Below, one piece after another: positions 31,506-39,801 of a stretch of 64,000 nucleotides of DNA. Source of the stretch: Betaproteobacteria bacterium (GTDB lineage Bacteria; Pseudomonadota; Gammaproteobacteria; Burkholderiales; Thiobacillaceae); NCBI GenBank assembly GCA_016234655.1, contig JACRAU010000019.1:45928-109927 (forward strand), given 5' to 3'. The notes under the pieces are model-generated. The model saw only the letters and a program-made list of their open reading frames with translations. It was not told the DNA's origin and searched no databases. The translations under genes and the position numbers were made by a program. Position 1 is the first letter of the stretch. Each line of letters starts with the position of its first letter.

Positions 31506-32438
31506 ATGCAAGCCTTGATCGCTTTTTTAAGAAGCTGTTTTAAAAAACCGGCGCTTTTTTGTAGGAGCGGCCTCCTGGCCGCGATGCAGGCTTTTTCGCG
31601 GCCAGGAGGCCGCTCCTACAAGGCGCTTCCAGGTTTGGCGGGTTTTTTAAAATGGCCGGCCTCGGCATGGCGTTCACGCGAACTGCTGTGGGAACTGATC
31701 CGGCAGGACATCGCCGGGCGCTACCGCGGCAGCTGGTTGGGTCTGCTCTGGGCCTTGCTGCTGCCGTTGCTCATGCTGGGCATGTATGTCTTGGTCTTCG
31801 GCTATTTCCTGCGGGTGCGTTGGGCGGACATCGCCTCTGAGGGCGGGGTCGCCCTGGCACTCTATGCGGGCATCCTGCTGTTCAATTTCCTGTCGGATGT
31901 CCTCACTCGCGCACCCAATCTCATCATCGGCAACCCGAGCTTCGTCAAGAAAGTGGTGTTCCCACTGGATTTGTTGCCCGTGGTGACGTTAAGCGCCGCC
32001 GGTTTTCATCTGTTGGCTGGGCTCGCGATCTGGCTGGGGTTTCTCCTGGTCGTGCAAGGGCTGCCGGCATTGACCCTGTTCTGGCTGCCGGCGATTGTGC
32101 TGGTCATGGTGCCGGCCCTGCTCGGCTTGGCCTGGACGGTCGCGGCGACGACGGTGTTCCTGCGCGACATCGGCCAAATCGTGCCGCTGGCCGCCCAGGG
32201 CCTGCTGTTCCTGTCGCCGGTGTTCTACCCGCTGTCGCTGGTGCCGGAGAGCTGGCGCGGCCTCATGTATCTCAACCCGCTGACCTATCCGATCGAGGCG
32301 GCTCGGCAGGTCATGCTGCTAGGCCGAATGCCGGACCTGGCCGGGCTGGGCCTCTACTTCTGCGCCAGCCTGCTCGGCGCCTTGCTCGGCTATACCTTGT
32401 TCCGCCGGCTGCGGCACGCCTTCGCGGATTGTCTTTGA
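31506..32438 (+). CDS. wzm: ABC-2 polysaccharide exporter permease (Wzm), copy 2
   Basis: A second exporter permease. The family part begins about 31635 (LAGFLKWPASAWRSRELLWEL) and includes the signature RQDIAGRYRGSWLGLLWAL, TVFLRDIGQIV and LNPLTYPIEAARQVML. About six hydrophobic segments fit an ABC-2 transporter. The frame is open from the ATG at 31506, but its first ~43 residues are translated from a REP (CRSGLLAAMQAFSRPGGRSY). A TTG at 31635 is the alternative start, giving an N-terminus of the length seen in copy 1. Which start is used cannot be settled from sequence. It is coupled with downstream glycan genes and wzt copy 2. Confidence 0.85.
   Translation: MQALIAFLRSCFKKPALFCRSGLLAAMQAFSRPGGRSYKALPGLAGFLKWPASAWRSRELLWELIRQDIAGRYRGSWLGLLWALLLPLLMLGMYVLVFGYFLRVRWADIASEGGVALALYAGILLFNFLSDVLTRAPNLIIGNPSFVKKVVFPLDLLPVVTLSAAGFHLLAGLAIWLGFLLVVQGLPALTLFWLPAIVLVMVPALLGLAWTVAATTVFLRDIGQIVPLAAQGLLFLSPVFYPLSLVPESWRGLMYLNPLTYPIEAARQVMLLGRMPDLAGLGLYFCASLLGALLGYTLFRRLRHAFADCL
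31559..31621. repeat. REP/BIME locus 9: perfect 26-bp inverted repeat
   Basis: 31559-31584 and 31596-31621 are perfect inverted copies of one REP unit (TTGTAGGAGCGG..CCGCGA), with an 11-bp centre. Unlike the other loci, the two arms are the same unit type, TGTAGGAG plus the GCGGCC hairpin. Each arm has its own inner hairpin, and together they could form a long cruciform. Confidence 0.92.
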
Positions 32439-32440
32439 CC

Positions 32441-33196
32441 ATGGATACCCAGGTTGCGGCCAAAGTCACCGTCGTCGTGCCCTCGTTCAACCAGGGCGAG
32501 TTTCTCGGTCAGGCGCTGGCCTCCATCTTCGAGCAGGACGTGCCGGTCGAGGTGATGGTGCTCGACGGCGGCTCGACCGACTGCTCGGTCGAGGTGATCG
32601 AGGCCTGGGCGCCGAAGCTGGCATGGTGGTGCAGCGGCCCCGACGCCGGGCAGTCCTGGGCGGTGAACGAGGGTATGCGCCGTGGCAGCGCGCCCTATGT
32701 CTGTTGGCTCAACGCCGACGATTTCTTCTATCCCGGCGCGCTGAAGGCCATGCTCGCCGCGCTCGAAGCGAAGCCCGCCGCGCCGGCCGCCTACGGCCGG
32801 GCCTGGACGGTAAACGAGGCGGGCAAGAAGCTGTTGCCCTATCCCACCATGGCCTTTTCGCCGTGGTGGTTGGCGCAGTATTGCTTCATCGCGCAGCCGG
32901 CCACGCTGGTGCGGCGCAGCGCCTGGCAGGCGGCCGGCGGCGTCGACGAAGACCTGCACATGGCCATGGACTACGATCTGTGGTGGCGGCTCTACGCCCA
33001 GGGCGGCGAGTTCGCCTATGTCCGCCGCTTCGCCGCCGCCACCCGCATGCACCGCAACACCAAGACCGCGACGCGGCGCGAGGACCACTATCGCGAGGCG
33101 ATGACCGTGCTGCAGCGGCAGCTCGGCTATGTCCCGCTCAAATGGCGCTTGGCCTGGCCCCTGATGGTCGGGGTTCGCAGCCGGCTCCGGTTTTGA
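32441..33196 (+). CDS. GT2 family glycosyltransferase
   Basis: A 251-residue GT-A enzyme from the ATG at 32441. VTVVVPSFNQGEFLGQALASI opens the fold, VLDGGSTDCSVEV binds nucleotide, NADDFFY carries the metal-binding DD, and MAMDYDLWWRLYAQGGEF is the acceptor-side motif. It lies between the permease and ATPase of exporter 2. This interleaving of GT and transporter genes is common in ABC-dependent O-antigen clusters. The donor sugar is unknown. Confidence 0.86.
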   Translation: MDTQVAAKVTVVVPSFNQGEFLGQALASIFEQDVPVEVMVLDGGSTDCSVEVIEAWAPKLAWWCSGPDAGQSWAVNEGMRRGSAPYVCWLNADDFFYPGALKAMLAALEAKPAAPAAYGRAWTVNEAGKKLLPYPTMAFSPWWLAQYCFIAQPATLVRRSAWQAAGGVDEDLHMAMDYDLWWRLYAQGGEFAYVRRFAAATRMHRNTKTATRREDHYREAMTVLQRQLGYVPLKWRLAWPLMVGVRSRLRF

Positions 33197-33221
33197 CCGC
33201 GAAACTGGGTAAGATTGCGCC

Positions 33222-34574
33222 ATGCAGAGCGAGAGCCACTCCAGCAAGGCCGGTCCGGTGGACTGGGTGATCCGGGCGCAAGGCCTGGGCAAGGCCTATC
33301 CGATCTACGAGACGCCGTTCGAGCGCCTGGCCCATGCCTTGTTTCCTCGGCGTGCGATGCCGGCCAAGGCCTTTTGGGCGCTACGCGGCATTGATCTGCA
33401 GATAGCCAAGGGCGAATCGGTCGGCATCATCGGCCGCAACGGCTCGGGCAAATCTACCCTGTTGCAATTGATCACCGGGACCCTGAACCCGGCCGAGGGC
33501 CAGGTCGAAGTGCAGGGCAAGGTCGGCGCGCTGCTGGAACTGGGCGCGGGTTTCGACCCGGCCCTGACCGGACGGCAGAACGTCTATCTCAACGGCCTGC
33601 TCTCCGGCCATGCGCGCGAGGCCATTACGGCAAGGCTGGCGGACATCGAGACCTTCGCCGAGTTGGGCGAGTTCTTCGACCAGCCGATCAAGGAATATTC
33701 CAGCGGCATGGTCGTGCGCTTGGCCTTTGCCATCCAGACCGCCTTCGTGCCCGAGGTGCTGATCGTCGACGAGGCCTTGAGCGTGGGCGACTTTTTCTTC
33801 CAGCAGAAATGCCTGCGGCGGATCCGCGAGCTGAAAGCGCAGGGCACGGCCCTGTTGTTTGTTTCCCATGACATGGGGGTGGTCCGGGATTTATGTGACA
33901 CGGCAGTCTATTTGAGAAACGGCCAGATGGTATATCAAGGGCCTAGCCATATGGCGATACACAATTATTTTCTTGAGGGGGCCGAACAAGGCCAAAGCGC
34001 GCCCTCTAAGCCCATTTTGGACGAAGCCAGGCAAAGCTTGGAGCTTGTAGAAGAATTCAATCGATCTGCGTGCTGGGTAAACAACCACGAAGTTCTCAGC
34101 GGTCAAAAGGCGAAATTGATCGCGGTGGCGCTGTTGGATCAGCAAGGTCTATCTACCATGCGGGCTGAAATGGGATCGGACATTGTTCTTCGAGTTTTAT
34201 ACCAGAGCTATACGGAAGAGCCCGTGCACGCAACCCTCATGTTGAAAAATCGCCAGGGTCAGATGGTGAGCAGTATCGGGACTTACGCTCTGGGTACAAA
34301 GCCATTGCCTCTCAAGAAGGATGATTATGCGATTCTTGAGTTGCGGCTGAGCTGCATGCTCGAAGCTGGGCAATATACTTTCTCCATAAGCTTAGGCCTG
34401 CCGTTGGCGGCACCCAATCGAGGCGAAAGTCTTGATGAAAGTCCTTGGCTGGGACCGCTTCAGATCGAGTGGGATTATGAGAATAACAAAGCCCCGTTTC
34501 TAGGTATGTTTGGCCTTCCATGCTCGGCCCAGTTTGTTTCCGGCAATGCGCATGCTCGGGATATTGGCACGTAA
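33222..34574 (+). CDS. wzt: ABC polysaccharide exporter ATPase (Wzt), copy 2, mosaic
   Basis: A 450-residue ATPase for exporter 2. Walker A is GRNGSGKST, the signature YSSGMVVRLAFAIQ, Walker B VLIVDEALSVGD, with the H-loop VSHD. The C-terminal domain (~from residue 230) is Wzt_C-like (LRVLYQSYTEEPVHATLMLKN; LRLSCMLEAGQYTFSISLG), expected to recognise the glycan end. Base composition changes inside the gene near 33880: the ATPase part is GC-rich and GC-ending, whereas the C-terminal half uses many A/T-ending codons, as do the three genes after it. That points to recombination that swapped the specificity domain together with the downstream glycan genes. Confidence 0.9.
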   Translation: MQSESHSSKAGPVDWVIRAQGLGKAYPIYETPFERLAHALFPRRAMPAKAFWALRGIDLQIAKGESVGIIGRNGSGKSTLLQLITGTLNPAEGQVEVQGKVGALLELGAGFDPALTGRQNVYLNGLLSGHAREAITARLADIETFAELGEFFDQPIKEYSSGMVVRLAFAIQTAFVPEVLIVDEALSVGDFFFQQKCLRRIRELKAQGTALLFVSHDMGVVRDLCDTAVYLRNGQMVYQGPSHMAIHNYFLEGAEQGQSAPSKPILDEARQSLELVEEFNRSACWVNNHEVLSGQKAKLIAVALLDQQGLSTMRAEMGSDIVLRVLYQSYTEEPVHATLMLKNRQGQMVSSIGTYALGTKPLPLKKDDYAILELRLSCMLEAGQYTFSISLGLPLAAPNRGESLDESPWLGPLQIEWDYENNKAPFLGMFGLPCSAQFVSGNAHARDIGT

Positions 34575-34612
34575 TTTATGCGCGCCCTGTTTTGGTAAGT
34601 TAAAGGCAAGCA

Positions 34613-36373
34613 ATGAATATTCTAGGCGTTTCCTTTGATTATCATGAAGCCGCTGCCGCCCTTGTTCAGGATGGCAAGGTGGTCGCCGCCGCGCTTGAGG
34701 AGCGGTTTACGCGAAAAAAGAACGACCCAAGTCTCCCGGAAAATGCCATTCAATTTTGTTGCGAGTTCGCCGGGTTGGATTTTAGCAACCTGGATTATGT
34801 GGTTTTTTATGAGAACACGCAGCTTAGGTTCGACCGGATTCTGCGAGCGTCGTTTTTCGATGCTCATAATCGAGAAAATTATTTCTGGCCAGCAATGGAT
34901 AGCTGGCTGTCTCGAAGGAAATTCTTTCCGGAGCAACGTTTAGCCGAATTTCTGAGAATAGCTGCGAACAAGATTAAATCGATAAAACATCATCAAGCCC
35001 ATGCGGCTTCAGCCTATTTTTGCTCGCCATTCGAGCAAGCGACAGTGCTCACCATTGATGGCGTTGGCGAATATGAAACCGCGACGATCAGCAAGGCGGT
35101 AGGGGAGGAAATAGAATGCCTACGCAGCAATCGCCTGCCCCACTCGCTGGGCTTATTTTACAGCGCGGTGACTGCTTTCCTGGGGTTCAAGGTCAATGAG
35201 GACGAATATAAAGTCATGGGTATGGCTGGGTATGGCGAGCCGGCCTATTACCAAGCATTCCGTGACATGTTCGACCTTCGCCAGGATGGCACCTTTGCCA
35301 TAGACCAGCAGTATTTTGATTTTATTCATCCGGTAAACATACCTTACACCACGGCCCTGGTAGATCTTCTCGGCGCCCCGCGCGAGCCAGAATCGCCTTT
35401 TCTGCTGGGGGCCACGGCCAACGGAAGTGATGATGCAACTGTTAGGAAGAGCAAGCACTACGCCGATATTGCCGCAAGTGCGCAGGCTGTCACCGAAGAA
35501 GTGATCCTGCACATGGTTAGCAGTGCCATCGGTCAGACCGGTATTCGGGATGTCTGCCTGGCGGGTGGAGTGGCGCTCAATTCGCTTGCCAATGGCAAGA
35601 TTAGAAAAGCGACTGGTGGGCGTCTATATGTGCAGCCAGCCGCCGGCGATGCCGGCGGTGCATTGGGCGCCGCACTTTATTGGAACGCTTGCGTGCTTGG
35701 CGAGACAGGCCGCAAACCGATGGAAAGCGCCTATCTTGGCAAGAGCTATCAAAATGTCGACATTGAGGCGGCCCTGCGCGAATCCTTTACGACTAAGTAC
35801 GAATTGGTGCTAGACGAAGATGAGCTATGTAGTCGCGTGGCTATGTTGTTGAAAAAAGGGGCGGTCATCGGCTGGTTGCATGGCCGTGCAGAATTCGGGC
35901 CACGCGCGCTAGGCGCGAGAAGTATATTGGCGAACCCACTCATTGCTGACATGCAGGCTGTCGTTAATAAGAGCATTAAGTTCCGTGAGGCATTCCGCCC
36001 CTTTGCGCCCGCCGTGCCTGAGGAAGACGGTGCGCAGATATTTGAGCTTGCGGAAATCGCTTCGAAAATGGACCCGGAATATTTTATGCTGTCCATATGC
36101 AAGGTGCGCGAGGAGTTCCGTGCCCAGCTGCCTTCAATAACCCATGTTGACGGGACCGCGCGGGTCCAGCTAGTCAGCCCGCAAACCAACCCCCGTTTCT
36201 ATAAACTGCTTAAAGCATTCGGCACTCTTGCCGGTCAGCCTGTCTTGCTGAATACCAGTTTTAATCTGCGTGGCGAGCCCATCGTTGAAACTCCATTGGA
36301 CGCTATCAGGACATTTGAATGGAGTGGCATGGATTATCTAGTGTTGGAAAATTACCTCATAGCTAAAGAGTAG
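34613..36373 (+). CDS. Carbamoyltransferase (NodU/CmcH family)
   Basis: A 586-residue cytoplasmic O-carbamoyltransferase with the two-domain NodU/TobZ architecture. The N-terminal Kae1-like ATPase fold has NILGVSFDYHEAAAAL, RFTRKKND and HHQAHAASAYF (metal histidines), then LTIDGVGEYETATI. The C-terminal YrdC-like part carries GRAEFGPRALGARSILANP, KFREAFRPFAPAV and FNLRGEPIVETPLDAI. It forms a carbamoyl adenylate from carbamoyl phosphate and ATP and passes the carbamoyl to a sugar hydroxyl, so it would decorate the glycan. AAGGC precedes the ATG. Composition is AT-richer than upstream. Confidence 0.92.
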   Translation: MNILGVSFDYHEAAAALVQDGKVVAAALEERFTRKKNDPSLPENAIQFCCEFAGLDFSNLDYVVFYENTQLRFDRILRASFFDAHNRENYFWPAMDSWLSRRKFFPEQRLAEFLRIAANKIKSIKHHQAHAASAYFCSPFEQATVLTIDGVGEYETATISKAVGEEIECLRSNRLPHSLGLFYSAVTAFLGFKVNEDEYKVMGMAGYGEPAYYQAFRDMFDLRQDGTFAIDQQYFDFIHPVNIPYTTALVDLLGAPREPESPFLLGATANGSDDATVRKSKHYADIAASAQAVTEEVILHMVSSAIGQTGIRDVCLAGGVALNSLANGKIRKATGGRLYVQPAAGDAGGALGAALYWNACVLGETGRKPMESAYLGKSYQNVDIEAALRESFTTKYELVLDEDELCSRVAMLLKKGAVIGWLHGRAEFGPRALGARSILANPLIADMQAVVNKSIKFREAFRPFAPAVPEEDGAQIFELAEIASKMDPEYFMLSICKVREEFRAQLPSITHVDGTARVQLVSPQTNPRFYKLLKAFGTLAGQPVLLNTSFNLRGEPIVETPLDAIRTFEWSGMDYLVLENYLIAKE

Positions 36374-36382
36374 CCGTTTCAA

Positions 36383-37711
36383 ATGAAAGCCACAGATTAC
36401 AAGCTGGCCCTGTTGGTGCTCTCCGGGGGGGGCGTCGATTTTGCTCACCTAGAGAGAGTCCGGCATGCCCTCTACTACCGCTACCCGAACCTCGATCTGG
36501 TAGACGTGTGTGTACCCGATGCGCATTTGGCATTGGCAAGGCAAGCGCTCACGGCATTCTCGATCCGAGGATTCGACGAAACCAAATTCTGGGAGTATCC
36601 GGTTGCTGTGATCGTGTTGGACAAGGACGGGCAAGGGGTCGGCTATGACAAAATCGATTTCAACCTCTGCCGTGTCTACGAGGCAGACCGCTGGGGCATG
36701 CTCCGATACTGTCGCCAGGGCCTGGACGAAATCGAGTACCCCCATGTCGATGCGCATGTCTTCAATCGATTGGCGGCCGGGCTGGGGAATGAGCGCATGA
36801 CCTATTTCCCTTATGGCTATACTAGCCAATATGTTGGCCTGGGTCCGATTGACGCATTTGGCCACCGGATTGCTGGGAATCTCTCGGACTATGCTGGGCG
36901 CGATCCAAGCCATGTCCTGATTGCCATATTCGGTGGTTCTGCGGCATGGAGTACGCATACGCTTCATGATGAAATGTTCTCCACGCAGTTGGAGCGAAGG
37001 CTGAACGAGTATTGCGAGCGCGAAAATTCACCGCTGCGCATTTCGGTGGTCAATCTGGCGCAGCCGTCTGGGGTCACCCTCAACGATATCATCAGTTACA
37101 TGCTGTTTTGTTTCGAAGCAAAACCGGACATAGTGATTGCGCACTGCGGCGCCAACGACCTTGCCTTTGGCCAAACATCAGACCGCTACCTAGTCGCGGA
37201 ACACAAAATTGTCTACCAGTTCCAGTTCGAGCGCTGGGCGGAAATTTTGGAGTGTGGGACGGATGAAAAAGTTACGGACCTGCAATGGGACAATATTCCA
37301 ATATTGACCTATCCCAGACAGATACTGGAGGCCTTCACTTCACGAATCAAACAATTCGAGCAATTAGTCGCCCAATCCGGCAAACATTTCATTGCGGGGC
37401 TGCAGCCCATGATTTTCAGCAAGTCACAGTACTCCGACATGGAGGCGGAATGGATGGCTCAAAATGAGAAAATATTTTGGGGGCCGGTGCTGAAGAACAT
37501 GGATTACCTTTACGCTGAATTGCTGGGCAAATACCCGACATTGGGCTGCGAACATTTCGTCAATCTTCATCAGGCTTATGGCAAATATTCCGCCACGGAG
37601 TCGCTCTTTTGTGACGCTGTTCACACCACCCCGCAGGGTGACCAAGTAATTGCCGAAATCTACTCCGAATACATCATAGCCAATATGTTGGGCCATTTCT
37701 TGCAATCATGA
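36383..37711 (+). CDS. SGNH/GDSL-type hydrolase-like protein
   Basis: A 442-residue protein with an SGNH fold. Block I is IFGGSAAWSTH (catalytic Ser in GGS), block II includes VNLAQPSG, block III is HCGANDLAFG with the Asn of GxND, and block V is FCDAVHTTPQG with the Asp-x-x-His dyad. No signal peptide or membrane segment is apparent. It follows the carbamoyltransferase by 10 bp. SGNH proteins in such clusters act as esterases or as O-acyltransferases; which applies is not decided here. Confidence 0.8.
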   Translation: MKATDYKLALLVLSGGGVDFAHLERVRHALYYRYPNLDLVDVCVPDAHLALARQALTAFSIRGFDETKFWEYPVAVIVLDKDGQGVGYDKIDFNLCRVYEADRWGMLRYCRQGLDEIEYPHVDAHVFNRLAAGLGNERMTYFPYGYTSQYVGLGPIDAFGHRIAGNLSDYAGRDPSHVLIAIFGGSAAWSTHTLHDEMFSTQLERRLNEYCERENSPLRISVVNLAQPSGVTLNDIISYMLFCFEAKPDIVIAHCGANDLAFGQTSDRYLVAEHKIVYQFQFERWAEILECGTDEKVTDLQWDNIPILTYPRQILEAFTSRIKQFEQLVAQSGKHFIAGLQPMIFSKSQYSDMEAEWMAQNEKIFWGPVLKNMDYLYAELLGKYPTLGCEHFVNLHQAYGKYSATESLFCDAVHTTPQGDQVIAEIYSEYIIANMLGHFLQS

Positions 37712-37920
37712 ATAGTCACTTTCACCTTGCGGCTCTCGCGTTTCGCCTTTGGCTGAAGCTCATCAGGTATGCTGTGGTCAAATGCTTGGCCCAGGGTTTG
37801 TATCTGTCGGCGTTGGTATTGCTGCTGTATTCCGTGCGGCTGAGCTGGCGCGGGGCACAGCTTGCCGCCAAGTCGGCCAAGCAGGAGAAAACGTCCCCAT
37901 TCATTTACACAATGCAGTGA
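37708..37920 (+). CDS. Small membrane protein, DUF5989-like ending
   Basis: A 70-residue protein with one hydrophobic helix (CLAQGLYLSALVLLLYSV), basic on its N-terminal side, ending in SPFIYTMQ. Carbamoyltransferase/SGNH clusters often carry a very short membrane protein of the DUF5989 type, whose C-terminus has a similar PFIYT motif. This supports a real gene. The ATGA overlap with the SGNH gene supports coupling. The function is not known. It could also be a truncated form, since the usual partner SxtJ-like membrane protein is not seen. Confidence 0.5.
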   Translation: MNSHFHLAALAFRLWLKLIRYAVVKCLAQGLYLSALVLLLYSVRLSWRGAQLAAKSAKQEKTSPFIYTMQ

Positions 37921-38013
37921 GGGGCACGGGGAAGCTGTACTCGCGAATGACGGTATTCGTCTGCATTGTTGAAGTGCTGTTATGTAGAAGCGTGATGTTT
38001 TGAGGGGGTTGTT

Positions 38014-39786
38014 TTGGGAGCAGTAAATTTCTCCATTGATTTGGGACTGGTTGAAGCGCTCAAGAAGGCATTGCCACTCAACGTCTTTGTTGAAACCGGC
38101 ACCTTTCGTGGCGATACAGTTGAGCTGGTCAAGAATCTGTTTGGTGAGGTCCATACCGTCGAACTCTCGACTGAATATTATGAGGCCGCTAGGGCACGGT
38201 TCGCCGGCCTGGGCCATATCGATCTTGTTCATGGCGATTCGGCGGCGGTGCTGACTGACTGGGCACCACGATTGCGTGAGCGCTCTGTTTTGTACTTTCT
38301 TGACGCCCACTGGTGCGTGGCCGATGCTACAGTTGGCGAGTCATCGCAATGTCCGCTGCTTTCGGAGATCGAGGCTATCAGGCGACTTAACGCCGACAGT
38401 CTGGTTATTATCGACGATGCGCGTCTGTTCCTAGCGCCGCCGCCGGCGCCGCATGAAATTTCGCAGTGGCCCAGCTTGAACGAAGTGATAGGGGCATTGC
38501 AGAAGCTAAGTGATGACCATCTGGTCATGGTGTTGAATGACAACATTCTGTTCTACCCACACGCAGCGAAGGAGGCGGTTCTATATTACGGTCATGCCCA
38601 TGGTGTGGATTGGCTCAGCATCCTGCATAAAACCCGGGACTACGATAATTTGCGGCGTCAATTTGAAGGCCTGCAGGAACAGTTCGATGGCTTGCAACGG
38701 CAATTGGAGGGCAAAGACACTGAGATCGACGCATTGAAGGTGGCGGGCGACGAGAAGGATATTGAAATTGGAAATTTATTGGATGTATGTCGTGAACGCG
38801 AGGATTTGATTAATTACCAGGCGCGGGCACTTAGAACGCATTATCCCTGGCGGGCATGGAACATCATTCGGCGTTTATTGAGGCATTTGTGGCAGACGGT
38901 GAAGCAGCCGGTGACCGAGGCCTTGGCGCCGCGCATCGGCGTGCTCAAGCAGTACCACCCGCAGCCTATGGTTGTACCCGGCAAGTATCGGGTGTTGCCC
39001 AAACTGGCCAATCCGCCGCGCATCTCCATCGTGACCCCGTCCTACAATCAGGCGGCATTCCTGGAACAAACCATCAAGAGCGTGCTCGACCAGGGCTATC
39101 CCAACCTGGAATACGTCGTCCAGGATGGTGGCTCGAAAGATGGTAGTCGGGAGGTGTTAGAAAGATATTCGGCCGAATTCAGTCATTGGGAGTCGGCGCC
39201 GGATGGTGGCCAGACCAATGCCATCAATCTAGGCTTTCGTCATACGACAGGCGAGATCATGGCCTACCTCAATTCCGACGACCTGTTGCTAACAGGTACA
39301 CTGCATTATGTCGCTGATTACTTTGCAAAACACCCCGATGTCGATGTTATTTATGGCCACCGCATCAACATCGATGAGGTGGGTTTGGAGGTCGGGCGCT
39401 GGGTGATGCCGCCGCACGATGGCGCAGTGCTGTCCTGGGCTGATTTTATTCCGCAGGAGACGCTATTCTGGCGTCGGCGCATCTGGGACAGGATAGGCGG
39501 CTCTCTGGATGAAAGCTTCCATTTCGCGATGGATTGGGATCTATTGCTCAGATTCCGCGATGCCGGCGCCAAATTCGTCCGATTGCCGCGCTTTTTGGCG
39601 GCTTTCCGCGTCCATCCGCAACAGAAGACCATGGCCGAGATCGGCGATGTTGGCTTCAAGGAAATGGCGCGATTGCGTGAGCGCTGTCATGGCCGACAGG
39701 TATCGCCCGCAGAGATCAAGCTTGGCGTGGCATCCTATTTGATGCGGCATGTCGTTTGGGATAAAATCCAGCGTCTTTTTCCTTAA
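38014..39786 (+). CDS. Methyltransferase-like domain fused to GT2, 590 aa
   Basis: Start TTG at 38014 behind GAGGGGG. Residues ~20-205 are a class I SAM-methyltransferase-like fold (NVFVETGTFRGDTVELV, EVHTVELSTEYYEAA, LYFLDAHWC). Residues ~215-270 form a charged coiled coil with a short repeat (RRQFEGLQEQFDGLQRQLEGK). Residues ~330-590 are a GT2 domain (ISIVTPSYNQAAFLEQTI; VQDGGSKDGS; YLNSDDLLL; FAMDWDLLLRFRDAGAKF). The coiled coil may set the distance between the two activities or oligomerise the protein, as in chain-length-controlling polymerase modules. That is inference. Confidence 0.82.
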   Translation: MGAVNFSIDLGLVEALKKALPLNVFVETGTFRGDTVELVKNLFGEVHTVELSTEYYEAARARFAGLGHIDLVHGDSAAVLTDWAPRLRERSVLYFLDAHWCVADATVGESSQCPLLSEIEAIRRLNADSLVIIDDARLFLAPPPAPHEISQWPSLNEVIGALQKLSDDHLVMVLNDNILFYPHAAKEAVLYYGHAHGVDWLSILHKTRDYDNLRRQFEGLQEQFDGLQRQLEGKDTEIDALKVAGDEKDIEIGNLLDVCREREDLINYQARALRTHYPWRAWNIIRRLLRHLWQTVKQPVTEALAPRIGVLKQYHPQPMVVPGKYRVLPKLANPPRISIVTPSYNQAAFLEQTIKSVLDQGYPNLEYVVQDGGSKDGSREVLERYSAEFSHWESAPDGGQTNAINLGFRHTTGEIMAYLNSDDLLLTGTLHYVADYFAKHPDVDVIYGHRINIDEVGLEVGRWVMPPHDGAVLSWADFIPQETLFWRRRIWDRIGGSLDESFHFAMDWDLLLRFRDAGAKFVRLPRFLAAFRVHPQQKTMAEIGDVGFKEMARLRERCHGRQVSPAEIKLGVASYLMRHVVWDKIQRLFP

Positions 39787-39801
39787 TAAACAAGCCTTTT
39801 T

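Noticed and set aside
31559-31621. Rho-independent terminator of manC
   Set aside because: The palindrome is strong but has no T-run; it is one of the REP family.
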